DNA from: JADJPO01 sp046330955
Lineage (GTDB): Bacteria > Actinomycetota > Actinomycetes > Actinomycetales > Kineosporiaceae
Length of the DNA stretch: 64,000 nt
Reading direction: 5' to 3'
Assembly (NCBI GenBank): GCA_046330955.1
Contig: JAXLRT010000008.1
Location: 132,337 to 196,336, forward strand
Shown: piece after piece, positions 33,706-43,407 of the stretch
Layout: each line of letters starts with the position of its first letter
Numbering within the stretch: the stretch's first letter is position 1
Program-made: the position numbers and the translations under genes
The notes under the pieces: model-generated
Told to the model about the DNA's origin: nothing
The model's input: only the letters and a program-made list of their open reading frames with translations
Databases searched by the model: none

Positions 33706-33926
33706 GCAACGTTCCTCTCAGGGGGCGTTGGGTGGGTCGTCTGCGCCGAGATCGCCCGCCTTGGTGATCATGCAATCCGTGCCGATCGACGACGGCCGAC
33801 GCGAGATCACGGTAGGGGCTGCCGGGTCATCGGCGAGGAGGACACGGCGTCGGGGCCGTGCTCGCGCCCACGAATCCGGACGATCCATCGCTTGTCATAG
33901 TACATATGTTCGATTAGACTGTATCC

Positions 33927-36045
33927 ATGTCCGTGATGGAGGCCTGCTTCGCCGAGTCGGGTGACCCCGATGAGGTGGCCTTCTTGCGCGCGGAGTGCGC
34001 CCGGTTGCGGGTTCGGGACGGCGAGCTGCGGACGGCGTGTGCTCGCCTGGAACGTCGCGTGAACCGGTTGGTCGAGGAGCAGGACTGGGCCACCCGCCGG
34101 ATCGCCCGCCTCACCGACCGGTGCACCCACCTGGCCGGGCTGGTCCCGGTGACGGACGGCGAGGCCACCTCGAGCGATGCGGCTGCGGGTGGTCTGGTGG
34201 CGGCGTTGGCCGGTGACGGTGGCGCCCGGTTGGCCGCCGCGATCCAGACCGCGGTCGGTGACCTGGCCGCCCTGTCCGTCCCCGACCCCGACACCGGTGT
34301 CGAGTTGGGGTGTCTGGCCGACCTACCCGACCGCACCGTCGCCGACCTCGCCGCCGCCGGCTGCCGCCTGGCGACCTGGGCGAAACTGGCCGCCACCGTC
34401 GCCACCGAAGAACTGGTCACCCGGTGGGAGAACGGCAACGCCGACGAGCACGCCAGCCCCGTCAACGCCCAACCGGTCTTCCCCGACCACGACCTCGGCT
34501 TCCGGGCGGCGATCGCCGAGACCGCCACCACGTGTGTCATCTCCGAATCCACCCTGACGGCACGGGTCGACACCCTGCGCGAACTCCCCGCCCGCCTGCC
34601 CGGGTTGTGGCACCTGCTGGCCGCGGGTGCGGTCGACATCGACACCGCGCGGCTGGTGCACTCCAAGACCCGTCACCTGCCCGGGGAGGTCTTGTCCCGC
34701 CTGGAATCCCAGATCCTGGTGAAGGTCACCACATTGACCTGGGGTCAACTCGCCGCGTGGCTCGACCGCATCGTGGCGAAGGCTGATCCGCGGGAGTTGG
34801 CCGAGCAGATCGCCGACAACCTCGAACGCCGCAACGTCTCCTTCCGCACCGCCGGCCCGGGCACGGGGCGGATGACGTTGACGGCGTCGGTGGAGGCGAT
34901 CGAGGCGATCCGGATGGCCCTACTCGGGTATGCCTCCGCCGGCGATGACCCTGACCACCACCGTCCCGCCGCCGCGGTCCGCGCCGACATCATCACCGAC
35001 CTGATCACCCGCCCCGGCACCCACACGGCCGCGGCACCCGCCCCCGCCCCAGCCGCCGCTCCCGCCGCTGGCACAGGAACTGGCACTGGCACCGACCCTG
35101 CTTCCGACGTCGGCACCAACACGGGCACTGCTTCTGCCGCAGCTCCCGGCACCGACGCTTGCACTGAAACTGGGACTTGCACAGGGACTGGCGACGACCC
35201 AGCCCCGACACCGCCGCCCCAGCCTCTGCGGCAACCCCAGGCACCGACACTCGGACCGTCACCAGCGCCGGCACTGACGATGGAACCGGCCCAGCCCCTG
35301 GCTCTGCCCCTGCCTCTGGTGCTGGTGCTGGTGCTGGCGGATCGCAGATCGAACCGGACACCCACGCGCGCACCGACGCCCAGCCCGATGCCGATCACGA
35401 GGACGAGGGCGGCACCGGTCCCGACATCGATCCCCCCACCGACACAGACGACGCGACCCCCACCGACCGGCGCTGCACGCCGTCCCCGCCGTTGGGGTCC
35501 GAGGCCTTCGCGGCGCTACCCGGCCCCCGGGTCCACGTCACCGTGCCCCTGTCGGCCGTCCTCGGCGGCGAAGGCATCGGAGAGATCAACGACTACGGAC
35601 CCCTCACCGCCCAGACGATCCGGGACCTACTGGCCGGACTGCAGCGGATGGGGTCACCGCGACCTGGCGGTGCCTGATCACCGACGACGACCCCACCTCA
35701 CCGACCCACGGCACGGTGCTGGGCATCGGCAAGGCACCCCACGCCCTGGTCCGCACCGCCACCGGACTGCTCCGCGAACTCGTCCAGGCCCGGGAACAGT
35801 GCTGCACCTTCCCCGGCTGCCGACGCCGCGCCGTGACCTGCGAAGTCGACCACCGCATCCCCCACTCCGACGACGGACCGACGTGCGAGTGCAACCTGCA
35901 TCCCCTCTGCAAGCACCACCACCGCCTGCGCGAACGCGGGTTCACGCCAACCCTGATCAACCCGGGTACCGGTATGCCGATCACCCAGTGGGTCACCCCC
36001 ACCGGACGAACCATCCGAACCGAAACCGAACACCCACCCTTCTGA
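33927..36045 (+). pseudogene. DUF222/13E12-type HNH endonuclease, two frameshifts
   Basis: The first frame (33927 to about 35150) carries the helical DUF222 domain, including LARLTDRCTHLAG-type coils and LPARLPGLWHLLAAGAVDID. It then runs into a Gly/Thr/Ala linker, where the coding frame moves by -1 somewhere between about 35060 and 35250. The second frame has EAFAALPGPRVHVTVPLSAV up to LLAGL near 35640, where a second -1 shift leads to the third frame with TATWRCLITDDDP and the intact HNH motif (CCTFPGC, CEVDHRIPH, NLHPLCKHHHRLR). Such genes are multicopy in many actinobacteria. The frameshifts may be decay or sequence errors in low-complexity DNA. Confidence 0.85.
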
Positions 36046-36463
36046 AGCGCCGATGCGTTGGGTGGATGCACTTCTCTTCCGGGCGCGATTCCGCTTCCGT
36101 GGTTCCGCTTCCGGCCCCATGAGAGCTACCGGGTCGGGCTTGGCTCCGCTTTCGGGAGTGGCTCCTTGCGTCGGCGTGACCTCCGGGGTCGTGCGTCACA
36201 CCTGACTCACTGCCGTCGGTGCCGTGGTGCCGTCGGATCATCCTCGGAGGGCGGTGCATGCCCATCGGGTGGCGGCAGACCGCCCCCCCTCAGTGTGATC
36301 ACGAACGTGGGAGGCGCGGGAAGACCCGCCGCACCTACCTGATCACCGCGAGAGGGCGATTCGCACCCGCTCACCGAGGGGAGACAGCCCTCTGATCGTG
36401 ATCACGGACGCTGGAGAACGCCGGGTCCGACCACACTGAGCGTGAACCCACGCACCGCGCGAC
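36046..36463. other. Intergenic region with inverted and direct repeats
   Basis: No gene seen in these 418 bases. An imperfect inverted repeat (36340-36357 and 36387-36404, 14 of 18 matches, inner arm AGAGGGC/GCCCTCT) lies 60-120 bases from the stop of the idi gene and may terminate it. GTGATCAC occurs at both 36295-36302 and 36398-36405 followed by similar GGAG-containing sequence, a weak direct repeat. Confidence 0.4.
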
Positions 36464-37051
36464 TCAGCGAAGTGATGCGTCCTCGAGCCACCCGCCGGCG
36501 ACCATCTGCGGGAACTGCAGCAGCAGCCAGGGGCTCAGCGTGGCATCGGCCGCCTCGACCCGGGCGGCGAGGGTGGCCAGGTCGGTCCACTGCCAATCCG
36601 CCACCTCGTCCGGATCGGGCAGCACCGCGGCACGGGTGGTGGCGACGAAGACCGGGCAGATCTCGTTCTCCTGCACACCATTCGCCATGGTCGCGGTGTA
36701 CCGGAAGTCAGGCAGCGCCAGCCGCAGTCCCACCGACTCGATCCCGAGCTCGCTCCGTACCCGGCGGCGCGCGGCGTCCTCGAAACTCTCGCCGGGCATC
36801 GGGTGGCCGCAGCAGGCATTGGTCCAGACCCCGGGCCAAGTCGGCTTGCCGAGTGCTCGCCGCGTGAGCAGCACGCCACCGGCGTCGTCCAGCAGCCAGC
36901 ACGAGAAGGCCAGGTGCAGCGGCGTCGCCGTGGTGTGCACCTGCGACTTCAGGCAGGTACCGATGCTGCGCCCGCTGTCGTCGACGAGCACCACGTACTC
37001 GGCCTCGACGTCCACCCGCTCGTGCGTGCCGGCCGAGCCCTCGCGATTCAT
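36464..37051 (-). CDS. idi: Isopentenyl-diphosphate delta-isomerase, type I
   Basis: A 195-residue Nudix-fold enzyme that interconverts isopentenyl and dimethylallyl diphosphate. Active-site motifs are complete: TNACCGHPMPGE (catalytic Cys and metal His), the Nudix-like ESFEDAARRRVRSELGI and ENEICPVFVA (catalytic Glu). Metal-binding His residues occur in HTTATPLHLAFSCWL. It stands alone with no neighbouring isoprenoid genes, divergent from the CPBP protease by 113 bases. Confidence 0.96.
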   Translation of the reverse strand: MNREGSAGTHERVDVEAEYVVLVDDSGRSIGTCLKSQVHTTATPLHLAFSCWLLDDAGGVLLTRRALGKPTWPGVWTNACCGHPMPGESFEDAARRRVRSELGIESVGLRLALPDFRYTATMANGVQENEICPVFVATTRAAVLPDPDEVADWQWTDLATLAARVEAADATLSPWLLLQFPQMVAGGWLEDASLR

Positions 37052-37164
37052 GCCCAGACCCTAGGTCAGCCGGCCCGGTGGCGGCATCTCGAGTGGTGGA
37101 TCAGCAACCGCACGTCACCGTGGAAGCACCACCAACCAATTCCATCGTGACAAGGGGGATCACC

Positions 37165-38055
37165 ATGTCGGCATCCGTCAACCCCGCCTTCGGCGCACCA
37201 TCGATGAGACCCGTTGCCGAGCAGGGGTTTCGTGGCCTCATCCGGCGCCATCCCGTGGCCGCGTTCCTGGTGTGGTTCTTCGTCGTCGGGCAACTGCTCG
37301 CCGTGACGCCCCTGGTGCTGGACGCCCGTGGCACCACGGTGCCCCACCAGCCGTTCATCGTGGCGGCCACCCTGATCGGGCTGTTGCTGCCCGCGCTGGT
37401 GATCACCGCGGTGACCGACGGGCGGGACGGCGTCCGGCGGCTGATGGATTCGGCACTGCGGTTCCGCGCCGGCCTGGGGTGGTACCTGCTCGCCGTGGTC
37501 GCCATCCCGCTCGGCGCATTCCTGGTCACCATGTTGTTCACCGGGCTCCCGACCGCCACCTCGGCGGACGCGATCACCGATGCCCTGGTCGCGGGGCTGC
37601 TGTGGCAGTTCGTGCTGACCTTCCTGCCCAACAACTGGTGGGAGGAGGTTGCCTGGATGGGCTTCGTCCAGACCCGGCTCGAGGAACGCCACCGGGTCTG
37701 GGCGGCCGCGGCGATCACCGGGGTGCTGTTCGCGCTGCAGCACATCACCCTGGTGGTGGGCAGCGGCCCGGTCGGCGCGGTGGTACTGATGGGCGTGCTG
37801 ATCTTGCTGGCGATCCCGTTCCGGTTCCTGATCGGGTGGGTGTTCCACCGCACGGGCAGCCTGTTCGTCGTGGGGCTGGTCCACGCCATGGGTAACGCCG
37901 CCACCGGCGGCAGCGGATTCGGCGAGGGAATGCTGCCGCGGCTGTACCCGGGCCGCGACGGCGTCCCCTTCATGGCCCACCTGATCACCTTCGCGGTGCT
38001 GGGGCTGATCGTGGTGATCGCCACCCGGGGCCGACTGGGCACGTCCCGAGACTGA
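37165..38055 (+). CDS. CPBP family intramembrane glutamic endopeptidase
   Basis: A 296-residue membrane protein with about eight helices. CPBP (Abi/Rce1-like) motifs are seen: WWEEVAWMGFVQTRLEE, FALQH and HAMGN. In motif 1 the usual Arg after the Trp is Met, while both glutamates and the two histidines are present. I prefer the ATG at 37165 after GGGGG; the frame runs to 37078 without a ribosome site. Substrate unknown; family members process prenylated or small secreted peptides. Confidence 0.88.
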   Translation: MSASVNPAFGAPSMRPVAEQGFRGLIRRHPVAAFLVWFFVVGQLLAVTPLVLDARGTTVPHQPFIVAATLIGLLLPALVITAVTDGRDGVRRLMDSALRFRAGLGWYLLAVVAIPLGAFLVTMLFTGLPTATSADAITDALVAGLLWQFVLTFLPNNWWEEVAWMGFVQTRLEERHRVWAAAAITGVLFALQHITLVVGSGPVGAVVLMGVLILLAIPFRFLIGWVFHRTGSLFVVGLVHAMGNAATGGSGFGEGMLPRLYPGRDGVPFMAHLITFAVLGLIVVIATRGRLGTSRD

Positions 38056-38092
38056 CCCGGTGAGAGTGCCCCTCTCTCGGTTCGGGGTGTCG

Positions 38093-38134
38093 GCTGCGGT
38101 GGTTCCGCTGCGGTGGTTCCGCTGCGGTGGTATC
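38093..38134. repeat. Three tandem 14-bp repeats
   Basis: GCTGCGGTGGTTCC occurs at 38093-38106 and 38107-38120, and a copy with two changes at 38121-38134. It lies about 110 bases upstream of the lipoprotein gene, in a 186-base gap with nothing else recognised. Confidence 0.6.
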
Positions 38135-38241
38135 AGCTGCCGCGGCCAGGGGCTCTTGTCGGTATCCCGCCCGAGGCCGGTGCCGGATCCCGTCCACCAC
38201 GGGGATCGAGCGCAACGGCCCTCGTCGAGGAGGTGGCGGCA

Positions 38242-39306
38242 ATGCAGCGATCACGCCTGTACCGACGGAGCGCCGCAGTGGTGCTCCTGCTGACGCTCGC
38301 CGGATGCGGGGCCGACCCGGTCCAGGTGGAGCCGGCGGCCCTCGCCTCGGACGACGTGGCAGCCTCCACCGCGCCTCGAGGCGGCAGCGCCGGCCCCGAC
38401 GGTCAGGCCTCGCCGGAAGCCGGTTCCGATTCCGGTTCCGGCAACGGGGATTCCGGAGGTGGAGCGGGCGGTCAGGGCGGAGCGGCGGGTCAAGGCGGCG
38501 CAGGTGGCCAGGGATCAGGTGGCCAGGGCAGCGCACCCGGAGGCGCCGAGCCGGGGGGCGCGGTCGAGCCCCCACCCGAGGGCAGCGGGCCGGAGGCACC
38601 CCAACCGACGCGGGCAGGCGAACCGGTGCTGTCGCTGCCGTCGCTGCCGATGGGTGGCGACTCGTCGGACGGCTCGGACGGGCCACTGCAGTGCGTCCAG
38701 GTGTCGTGGCTGAGTTCGACGGTGCCGCCGCCGGGGGTGCGCGTGACGGTCATCGGGCACTCGTTCTCGCCCGCCGGTTCCTTCAGCGTGGGCGGGTCCG
38801 CCTGTGCGGGTCGGTCTCCGTTGTGCCTGAACGGTTTCGCCTTCACCGCCATCGCGATCGACAACGGGGACAAGAGTTGTTTCGTGCCGGTGCGGGCCAC
38901 GGGCAGCGGCGACCCCGGTAGCTCGGTGACGTTGAGCCTGTCCGGTGAGATGCGTTGCCCGCAGAGCCAACTCGCCGCCTGCCGGACGTTCGAGAAGGCG
39001 GTGGGCAACACCCCGTCCCAGGTCTCGCTGAGCGTTCCCTTCCCGCCGGAGACGCCGTCGCCCGAACCGACCACGTCCCCGACGAGCGCACCGAAACCGA
39101 CTGCGGTGAAACCGACCCCGACGAAGTCGTCGGCGGCAGCGAGCAGCTCGGTGGACAAGCCCCCGCCCCCCGCCGCGAGCAGCCCGTCGTCGGCCGGCGA
39201 GTCCTCGGCCAGCAAGTCCGCGGCCGGCAAGTCCGCTGGCGGCGAGTCCGCGGGTGGCGGCGCGGCGTCGTCCGACAGTTCGCCCGGCGCGTCGGCCGCA
39301 GGCTGA
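38242..39306 (+). CDS. Low-complexity secreted lipoprotein, hypothetical
   Basis: A 354-residue predicted lipoprotein: basic start (MQRSRLYRRS), hydrophobic stretch and lipobox TLAGCG (Cys22). Residues 45-150 are Gly/Ser/Glu-rich repeats (GQGGAGGQGSGGQGS). A central domain of about 130 residues has spaced cysteines (LQCVQVSWLSS, GGSACAGRSPLC, KSCFVP, MRCPQSQLAACRTF) and probably forms disulphides. The tail is Pro/Ser/Lys/Ala-rich with SAAGKSAGGESAGG-like repeats. Start chosen for GAGGAGG seven bases upstream. No family recognised; likely a wall- or surface-located protein. Confidence 0.7.
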   Translation: MQRSRLYRRSAAVVLLLTLAGCGADPVQVEPAALASDDVAASTAPRGGSAGPDGQASPEAGSDSGSGNGDSGGGAGGQGGAAGQGGAGGQGSGGQGSAPGGAEPGGAVEPPPEGSGPEAPQPTRAGEPVLSLPSLPMGGDSSDGSDGPLQCVQVSWLSSTVPPPGVRVTVIGHSFSPAGSFSVGGSACAGRSPLCLNGFAFTAIAIDNGDKSCFVPVRATGSGDPGSSVTLSLSGEMRCPQSQLAACRTFEKAVGNTPSQVSLSVPFPPETPSPEPTTSPTSAPKPTAVKPTPTKSSAAASSSVDKPPPPAASSPSSAGESSASKSAAGKSAGGESAGGGAASSDSSPGASAAG

Positions 39307-39316
39307 CCGGCCACCG

Positions 39317-40210
39317 ATGAGTGACGCGGCGGCCGAGACGGGCCGGGTGCACCAGCTGATCACCACGGCCACGGCCCTGATCGCGCCGACCACGCTGTTC
39401 ACCGCGTTGTTGTTCTACTTCGGTTACGCCTTCACCAAGGCGCAGTACGCCTACTTCGGGCTGGACGTCGCCACCATCGGGCTCAGCACGCAGGACTACG
39501 TGATGCGCAGCCCCACGCCACTGGTGCTGCCGGCGCTGATCCTGGCGCTGACCGCGGCGGCGGTGATGGCGGGCCAGGCGGCGGCCCTGCGCCGGATCGA
39601 CGTCGACCCGGTCGCTGCCGCGGCCGGCCGCTGGCGTACCGGCTCGCGGGTGCTCCTGCTCGGCGGGGTGGCCGCGATGAGTCTGGGCACGGTGCTGCTG
39701 GCGGTGTTCGCCCTCGGCGCGCTGCGGGACTGGGCGCTGCTGCCGCTGATCACCGCCGGGCTGTACGCCGCGGGCGCCACCGCCTCGCTGGTCGGGCTGC
39801 GGTTCGAGACCCGGTTGGGCCGGCGTCCGCCGTCGGGGCCGACCACGGTGCTGCCGCTGTACGTCGTCCTGATCGGCGGGGTGTTCTGGGCGGCGGCCAC
39901 CCTGGCGCCGTCCATCGGCCGTGGCGAGGCGCGGACGACGGCGCGTCACCTCGATCAGTTGCCCGCCGTCATCGTCGACACCCGCGAGAAGCTGTACCTG
40001 CGCTCGCCCGGCATCGTCGAGAGCCGGCTCGACCCGGCCAAGGATCAGACCTTCCATTACCGCTACCGTCGGCTGCGCCTGCTGATCCAGGGCGACAACC
40101 TGATGTTCCTGGTGCCGGACACGTGGAGTGCCAGCAACTCCACCCTGGTGCTGCCGATCGACGACGGCTCGGTGCGGGTGCAGTTCCAATTCCAGAACGA
40201 CCCGCCGTGA
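39317..40210 (+). CDS. Hypothetical membrane protein
   Basis: A 297-residue protein with four hydrophobic segments in residues 15-190 (PTTLFTALLFYFGYAF; LVLPALILALTAAAVMAG; VLLLGGVAAMSLGTVLL; VLPLYVVLIGGVFWA) and a C-terminal soluble domain of about 100 residues with YLRSPGIVESRLD and LLIQGDNLMFLVPDTW. The topology suggests an extracytoplasmic C-terminal domain. No family recognised. It starts ten bases after the lipoprotein stop, so both are probably one operon. Confidence 0.75.
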   Translation: MSDAAAETGRVHQLITTATALIAPTTLFTALLFYFGYAFTKAQYAYFGLDVATIGLSTQDYVMRSPTPLVLPALILALTAAAVMAGQAAALRRIDVDPVAAAAGRWRTGSRVLLLGGVAAMSLGTVLLAVFALGALRDWALLPLITAGLYAAGATASLVGLRFETRLGRRPPSGPTTVLPLYVVLIGGVFWAAATLAPSIGRGEARTTARHLDQLPAVIVDTREKLYLRSPGIVESRLDPAKDQTFHYRYRRLRLLIQGDNLMFLVPDTWSASNSTLVLPIDDGSVRVQFQFQNDPP

Positions 40211-40260
40211 CGTCGGCCGCTCGTCGGCCGGCCGCTCCGACGTGGTGCACCGGGCGTGAT

Positions 40261-40773
40261 TCAGAGCCAGATGTTGTCGTGGGCGGCGTAGAAGGCCTGC
40301 CGCTCGTCGTCCGTCATGGTCAGTCCCTCGCCGACCCGTGCCAGGGTCTCGAAGTAGCCCTCGCGCGGGGCGCCGGGGGCGAACAGGATGAGCATCGAGG
40401 CCGGCTCGTCCGGCACGCTGCGAAAGCCGTGGACGCCGCCCGGCGGCACGAACAGGAAGTCGCCGGCACCGGCATCTATCCAGTCGGCGCCGTCGAACAA
40501 CCGCACCGTCCCGTCGAGCACGAAGAACGACTCCGACATGGTGCGGTGAAAGTGCGGGTCCGGGCCGCTGACGCCGGTGCCGAACGTCCAGCGGTACAGG
40601 CCGAACTGGTTGTCGGTCAGCACGTTCGTGGCGAGGTAGCCGACCGTTCCTCCCTGGCGATAGGTCAACTCCGGCGGGGTGTCGGCCCGGCGCAACACGG
40701 CCGACACCTCGCCGGTCTCGCCGTGGTAGGTGGCGGGCGGATAGGACGCGTGACGCGGGTCAGGACTGCTCAT
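40261..40773 (-). CDS. Cupin-domain protein
   Basis: A 170-residue single cupin. Motif 1 is PDPHFHRTMSESFFVLDG, with two His and one Glu as metal ligands, and motif 2 is FVPPGGVHGFRS with the third His. Such proteins range from metal enzymes to sugar-binding folds, and no specific substrate is visible. Divergent from the HAD gene across 155 bases. Confidence 0.88.
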   Translation of the reverse strand: MSSPDPRHASYPPATYHGETGEVSAVLRRADTPPELTYRQGGTVGYLATNVLTDNQFGLYRWTFGTGVSGPDPHFHRTMSESFFVLDGTVRLFDGADWIDAGAGDFLFVPPGGVHGFRSVPDEPASMLILFAPGAPREGYFETLARVGEGLTMTDDERQAFYAAHDNIWL

Positions 40774-40928
40774 GTCGCCTCCCGGAGGGCTGTGAACCTG
40801 GTGCCGGGCACCGTCTCACGCCATCGGCGGGGCCGCCTGCCGGCCGTATCAACCGGGCTTGGTCGGCTCTCCTGTCATCACGCGCACCCCGGCGTCCAGA
40901 GCAAGGGCATCCAGAGCGAGGCGACGAC

Positions 40929-41687
40929 ATGCAGCGAGCAGTGTTCTTCGACATCGGCGACACCCTGGGGTCGGTCCGGATCGTCGGCGACGGGATCGAG
41001 ATCGACCCCTACCCCGGGGTGGTCCCGGCCCTGCGCGCGCTGCACGACGGCGGCGTCCGCCTGGGCATCCTGTCGAATCGGGGCTCGATCCCGGCGGCCA
41101 CGGTGCGCGCGGCACTCGACCGCATCGGCGCGCTGGAGTCGCTCGACCCCGACCTGATCGTGTTCGGGCGCAAGGACTCCGCGGCCATCTTCGGTCAGGC
41201 GGCCGAGCTCGTCACCGCCCCGCGCACGGTGGTCTTCGTCGGTGAGAACGCCGCGGAACGCGCGTTCGCTCGCAGCGCCGGGCTCGGCAGCTGCACCTCA
41301 CCGCTGCTGGCACCGCACCTGGTGCTCGGGCTCGGCCCCGCACCGCGGTACGTGCGCATCACGGTGCCGCCCTCGCTGTCACCCCCGGCGGGGCCACAAC
41401 AGGACGCCTGGCGCGCCGTCCTGCGCGAACTGCTCGCCGTGCCGCTGCTCGACGGCCCGCCCCACGATCCGCCGACGGTGTACGCGATCACGGACGACGC
41501 CGGCGCCGACCGCCTGGACGCGCGGGGATTCTGGGTCGATCGCCTCGGCGCCGCCGGCGATCCGGACGCGACCGAGCTGGTGCTGCTCGCACCGCCCCCG
41601 GACGACGATGCGCTGCCTGCGGTGCCGAACGGGCACGTGCTGGCCTCGACGGGCGAGGGTCGGTACGTCGCCGAGGCTCTGGTCTGA
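40929..41687 (+). CDS. HAD-superfamily hydrolase-like protein
   Basis: A 252-residue protein. Residues 1-130 are a HAD fold: motif I FFDIGDTLG (the second Asp of the usual DxD is Gly, followed by Asp), motif II LGILSNRGS, and motif III/IV FGRKDS and VFVGENAAE. The C-terminal 120 residues are not recognised. The altered motif I makes classical phosphatase activity uncertain, although DxGDT variants occur in active members. Convergent with the ABC operon end, 30 bases apart. Confidence 0.82.
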   Translation: MQRAVFFDIGDTLGSVRIVGDGIEIDPYPGVVPALRALHDGGVRLGILSNRGSIPAATVRAALDRIGALESLDPDLIVFGRKDSAAIFGQAAELVTAPRTVVFVGENAAERAFARSAGLGSCTSPLLAPHLVLGLGPAPRYVRITVPPSLSPPAGPQQDAWRAVLRELLAVPLLDGPPHDPPTVYAITDDAGADRLDARGFWVDRLGAAGDPDATELVLLAPPPDDDALPAVPNGHVLASTGEGRYVAEALV

Positions 41688-41717
41688 TCGTTCGCGGTCT
41701 GGGCAGCGCGCGACGGG

Positions 41718-42449
41718 TTATTCCGAGGCGAGCAGCCGCAAGGTGCGCAGCCGCATCCCGGCGTACACCGTGCTCGCCGTGGTGAGCACCACGAGGGCGA
41801 CCAGACCCGCCGTGGTGCCCACGGCGGCGTCCACGCCGAGGCGATCGGCATCGCCGGTACCCAGCACCCACTGGGCCAGCGCCAGCGACCACTGGCGCAC
41901 CGACAGCGCCTGCGCCCCGGGGATCAGGTTGGCGATCGTGGTCTCCCAGACCACGGCGTAGAGCAGCCCGACGATCACCGCGTGACGGGTGAGGATGGCG
42001 AGCATCAGGAACAGCGCGCAGTAGCAGAGCACCGCCACCGTGGCGCCCAGCGCGAGCGGTGGCGCCAGCTGCCCCGGGTGTTCGGCGAGCGCCACGGCCG
42101 CCACCACCACCGGGACGACGCCCAGCACCAGGGCGCTGAGGACGGCCACGACCAGTTTGGAGCCCACGATGGTGAACCGGCTGATCGGTTTGGACAGCAG
42201 GTAGATGATCGCGCCGTCGTCGATCTCCGGCCCGATGGAGCCGGTGCCGGCGAGCAGCGCGATCAGCGGCACCAGGGTGCTCAGGCCCAGGCCCGAGGCG
42301 ATGGTCCAGGCGAGCCGGTCGTCCGTCCCGGTGAGCACGCGCACCAGCACCGCCAGCACCACGAGCACCGCGGACAGGCCGAGCAGCAACCAGAACCGCT
42401 TGTGGCCCAACAGGGTTCGGGCCGTGAGCCGCATGACGGTGGGGTTCAT
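41718..42449 (-). CDS. ABC-2 type transporter permease
   Basis: A 243-residue membrane protein with six helices (first: FWLLLGLSAVLVVLAVLV), last gene of a four-gene exporter operon. The segment DDGAIIYLLSKPISRF after helix 2 is typical of ABC-2/NatB-like permeases. Start at the ATG at 42449, seven bases after the preceding ATPase; longer frames upstream overlap that ATPase. Confidence 0.88.
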   Translation of the reverse strand: MNPTVMRLTARTLLGHKRFWLLLGLSAVLVVLAVLVRVLTGTDDRLAWTIASGLGLSTLVPLIALLAGTGSIGPEIDDGAIIYLLSKPISRFTIVGSKLVVAVLSALVLGVVPVVVAAVALAEHPGQLAPPLALGATVAVLCYCALFLMLAILTRHAVIVGLLYAVVWETTIANLIPGAQALSVRQWSLALAQWVLGTGDADRLGVDAAVGTTAGLVALVVLTTASTVYAGMRLRTLRLLASE

Positions 42450-42456
42450 CGCTGCC

Positions 42457-43407
42457 TCACGACCGAGTGACCAGGTAGGCGAACACGCTCTCGAGGGATT
42501 CGTCGGTCGGCGACACCTCGAGCAACCGCACCCCGGTCTGTTGGGCCAGCCAGGGCAGCGCCTTGACGAACCGGGCGACGTCCACGGCCTCCACGTGCAG
42601 CGCCGCCGAGTGGTCACCGGCCATGCCGTCGGGTTGCGTGGCCCCGACGAGCTGCACCGCCGAGGTCGACACGTCGGCCACCAGCGCCGAGGCCAGCCGG
42701 CGGTTGTCGCTGGAACGAATCGTGTACTGGTGTGGCTTCTCGGTCATCAGCCGGCGGATCTCGCGGAAGTCGCCGGATGCCGCGTGCCGCCCCGCGACCA
42801 TCACCTGGATGCTGCCGGCGAGCTGCTCGACCTCTTCGAGGATGTGCGAGGAGAACAGCACGCTGCGCCCGCCGGCGGCCATGCGCTGCAACAGGTCCAT
42901 CAGGTGCATCCGCTGGCGCGGGTCCATGCCGTTGAACGGCTCGTCGAGCAACAACACCGCCGGGTCGTGCACCAGGGCGGTGGCCACCTTGATCCGCTGC
43001 TTCATGCCCTTGGAGTAGGTCGCGATGCCGCGGTCCTGCGCCGCCGTCATGTCGACGGTCTCGATCGCCTGTCGCGCGGCCCGTTCGGGGTCGGGCAGCT
43101 TGTGCAGTTTCGCGTTGGCCAGCACCAGGTCCCACCCCGAGACCACCTCGTACATGCCCTCGCGCTCGGGCACCAGCCCGATGCGCGAGTAGATGGCCTG
43201 GTTGCGCCAGGTGGGCTCGCCGTCGATGGTCACCGTGCCGGACGACGGCGGCAGGAAGCCGGCCATCATCGAGATCAGCGTCGACTTGCCCGCCCCGTTC
43301 GGCCCGAGCAGCCCGGTGATGCCGGGGCCGATCTGCATGGTGACGTCGTTGACTGCCACCACGTTGCCGTACCAGCGCGAGACCCGGTCGATGACGATGG
43401 TGCTCAT
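42457..43407 (-). CDS. ABC transporter ATPase (exporter type)
   Basis: A 316-residue nucleotide-binding subunit. Walker A is GPNGAGKST, the signature is YSKGMKQRIKVA, and Walker B is VLLLDEPFNGMDP; the H-loop SSHILEEVE follows. The C-terminal 100 residues form a variable domain. The ATG at 43407 overlaps the preceding permease stop (ATGA). It most likely pairs with the permease that follows. Substrate unknown. Confidence 0.93.
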   Translation of the reverse strand: MSTIVIDRVSRWYGNVVAVNDVTMQIGPGITGLLGPNGAGKSTLISMMAGFLPPSSGTVTIDGEPTWRNQAIYSRIGLVPEREGMYEVVSGWDLVLANAKLHKLPDPERAARQAIETVDMTAAQDRGIATYSKGMKQRIKVATALVHDPAVLLLDEPFNGMDPRQRMHLMDLLQRMAAGGRSVLFSSHILEEVEQLAGSIQVMVAGRHAASGDFREIRRLMTEKPHQYTIRSSDNRRLASALVADVSTSAVQLVGATQPDGMAGDHSAALHVEAVDVARFVKALPWLAQQTGVRLLEVSPTDESLESVFAYLVTRS

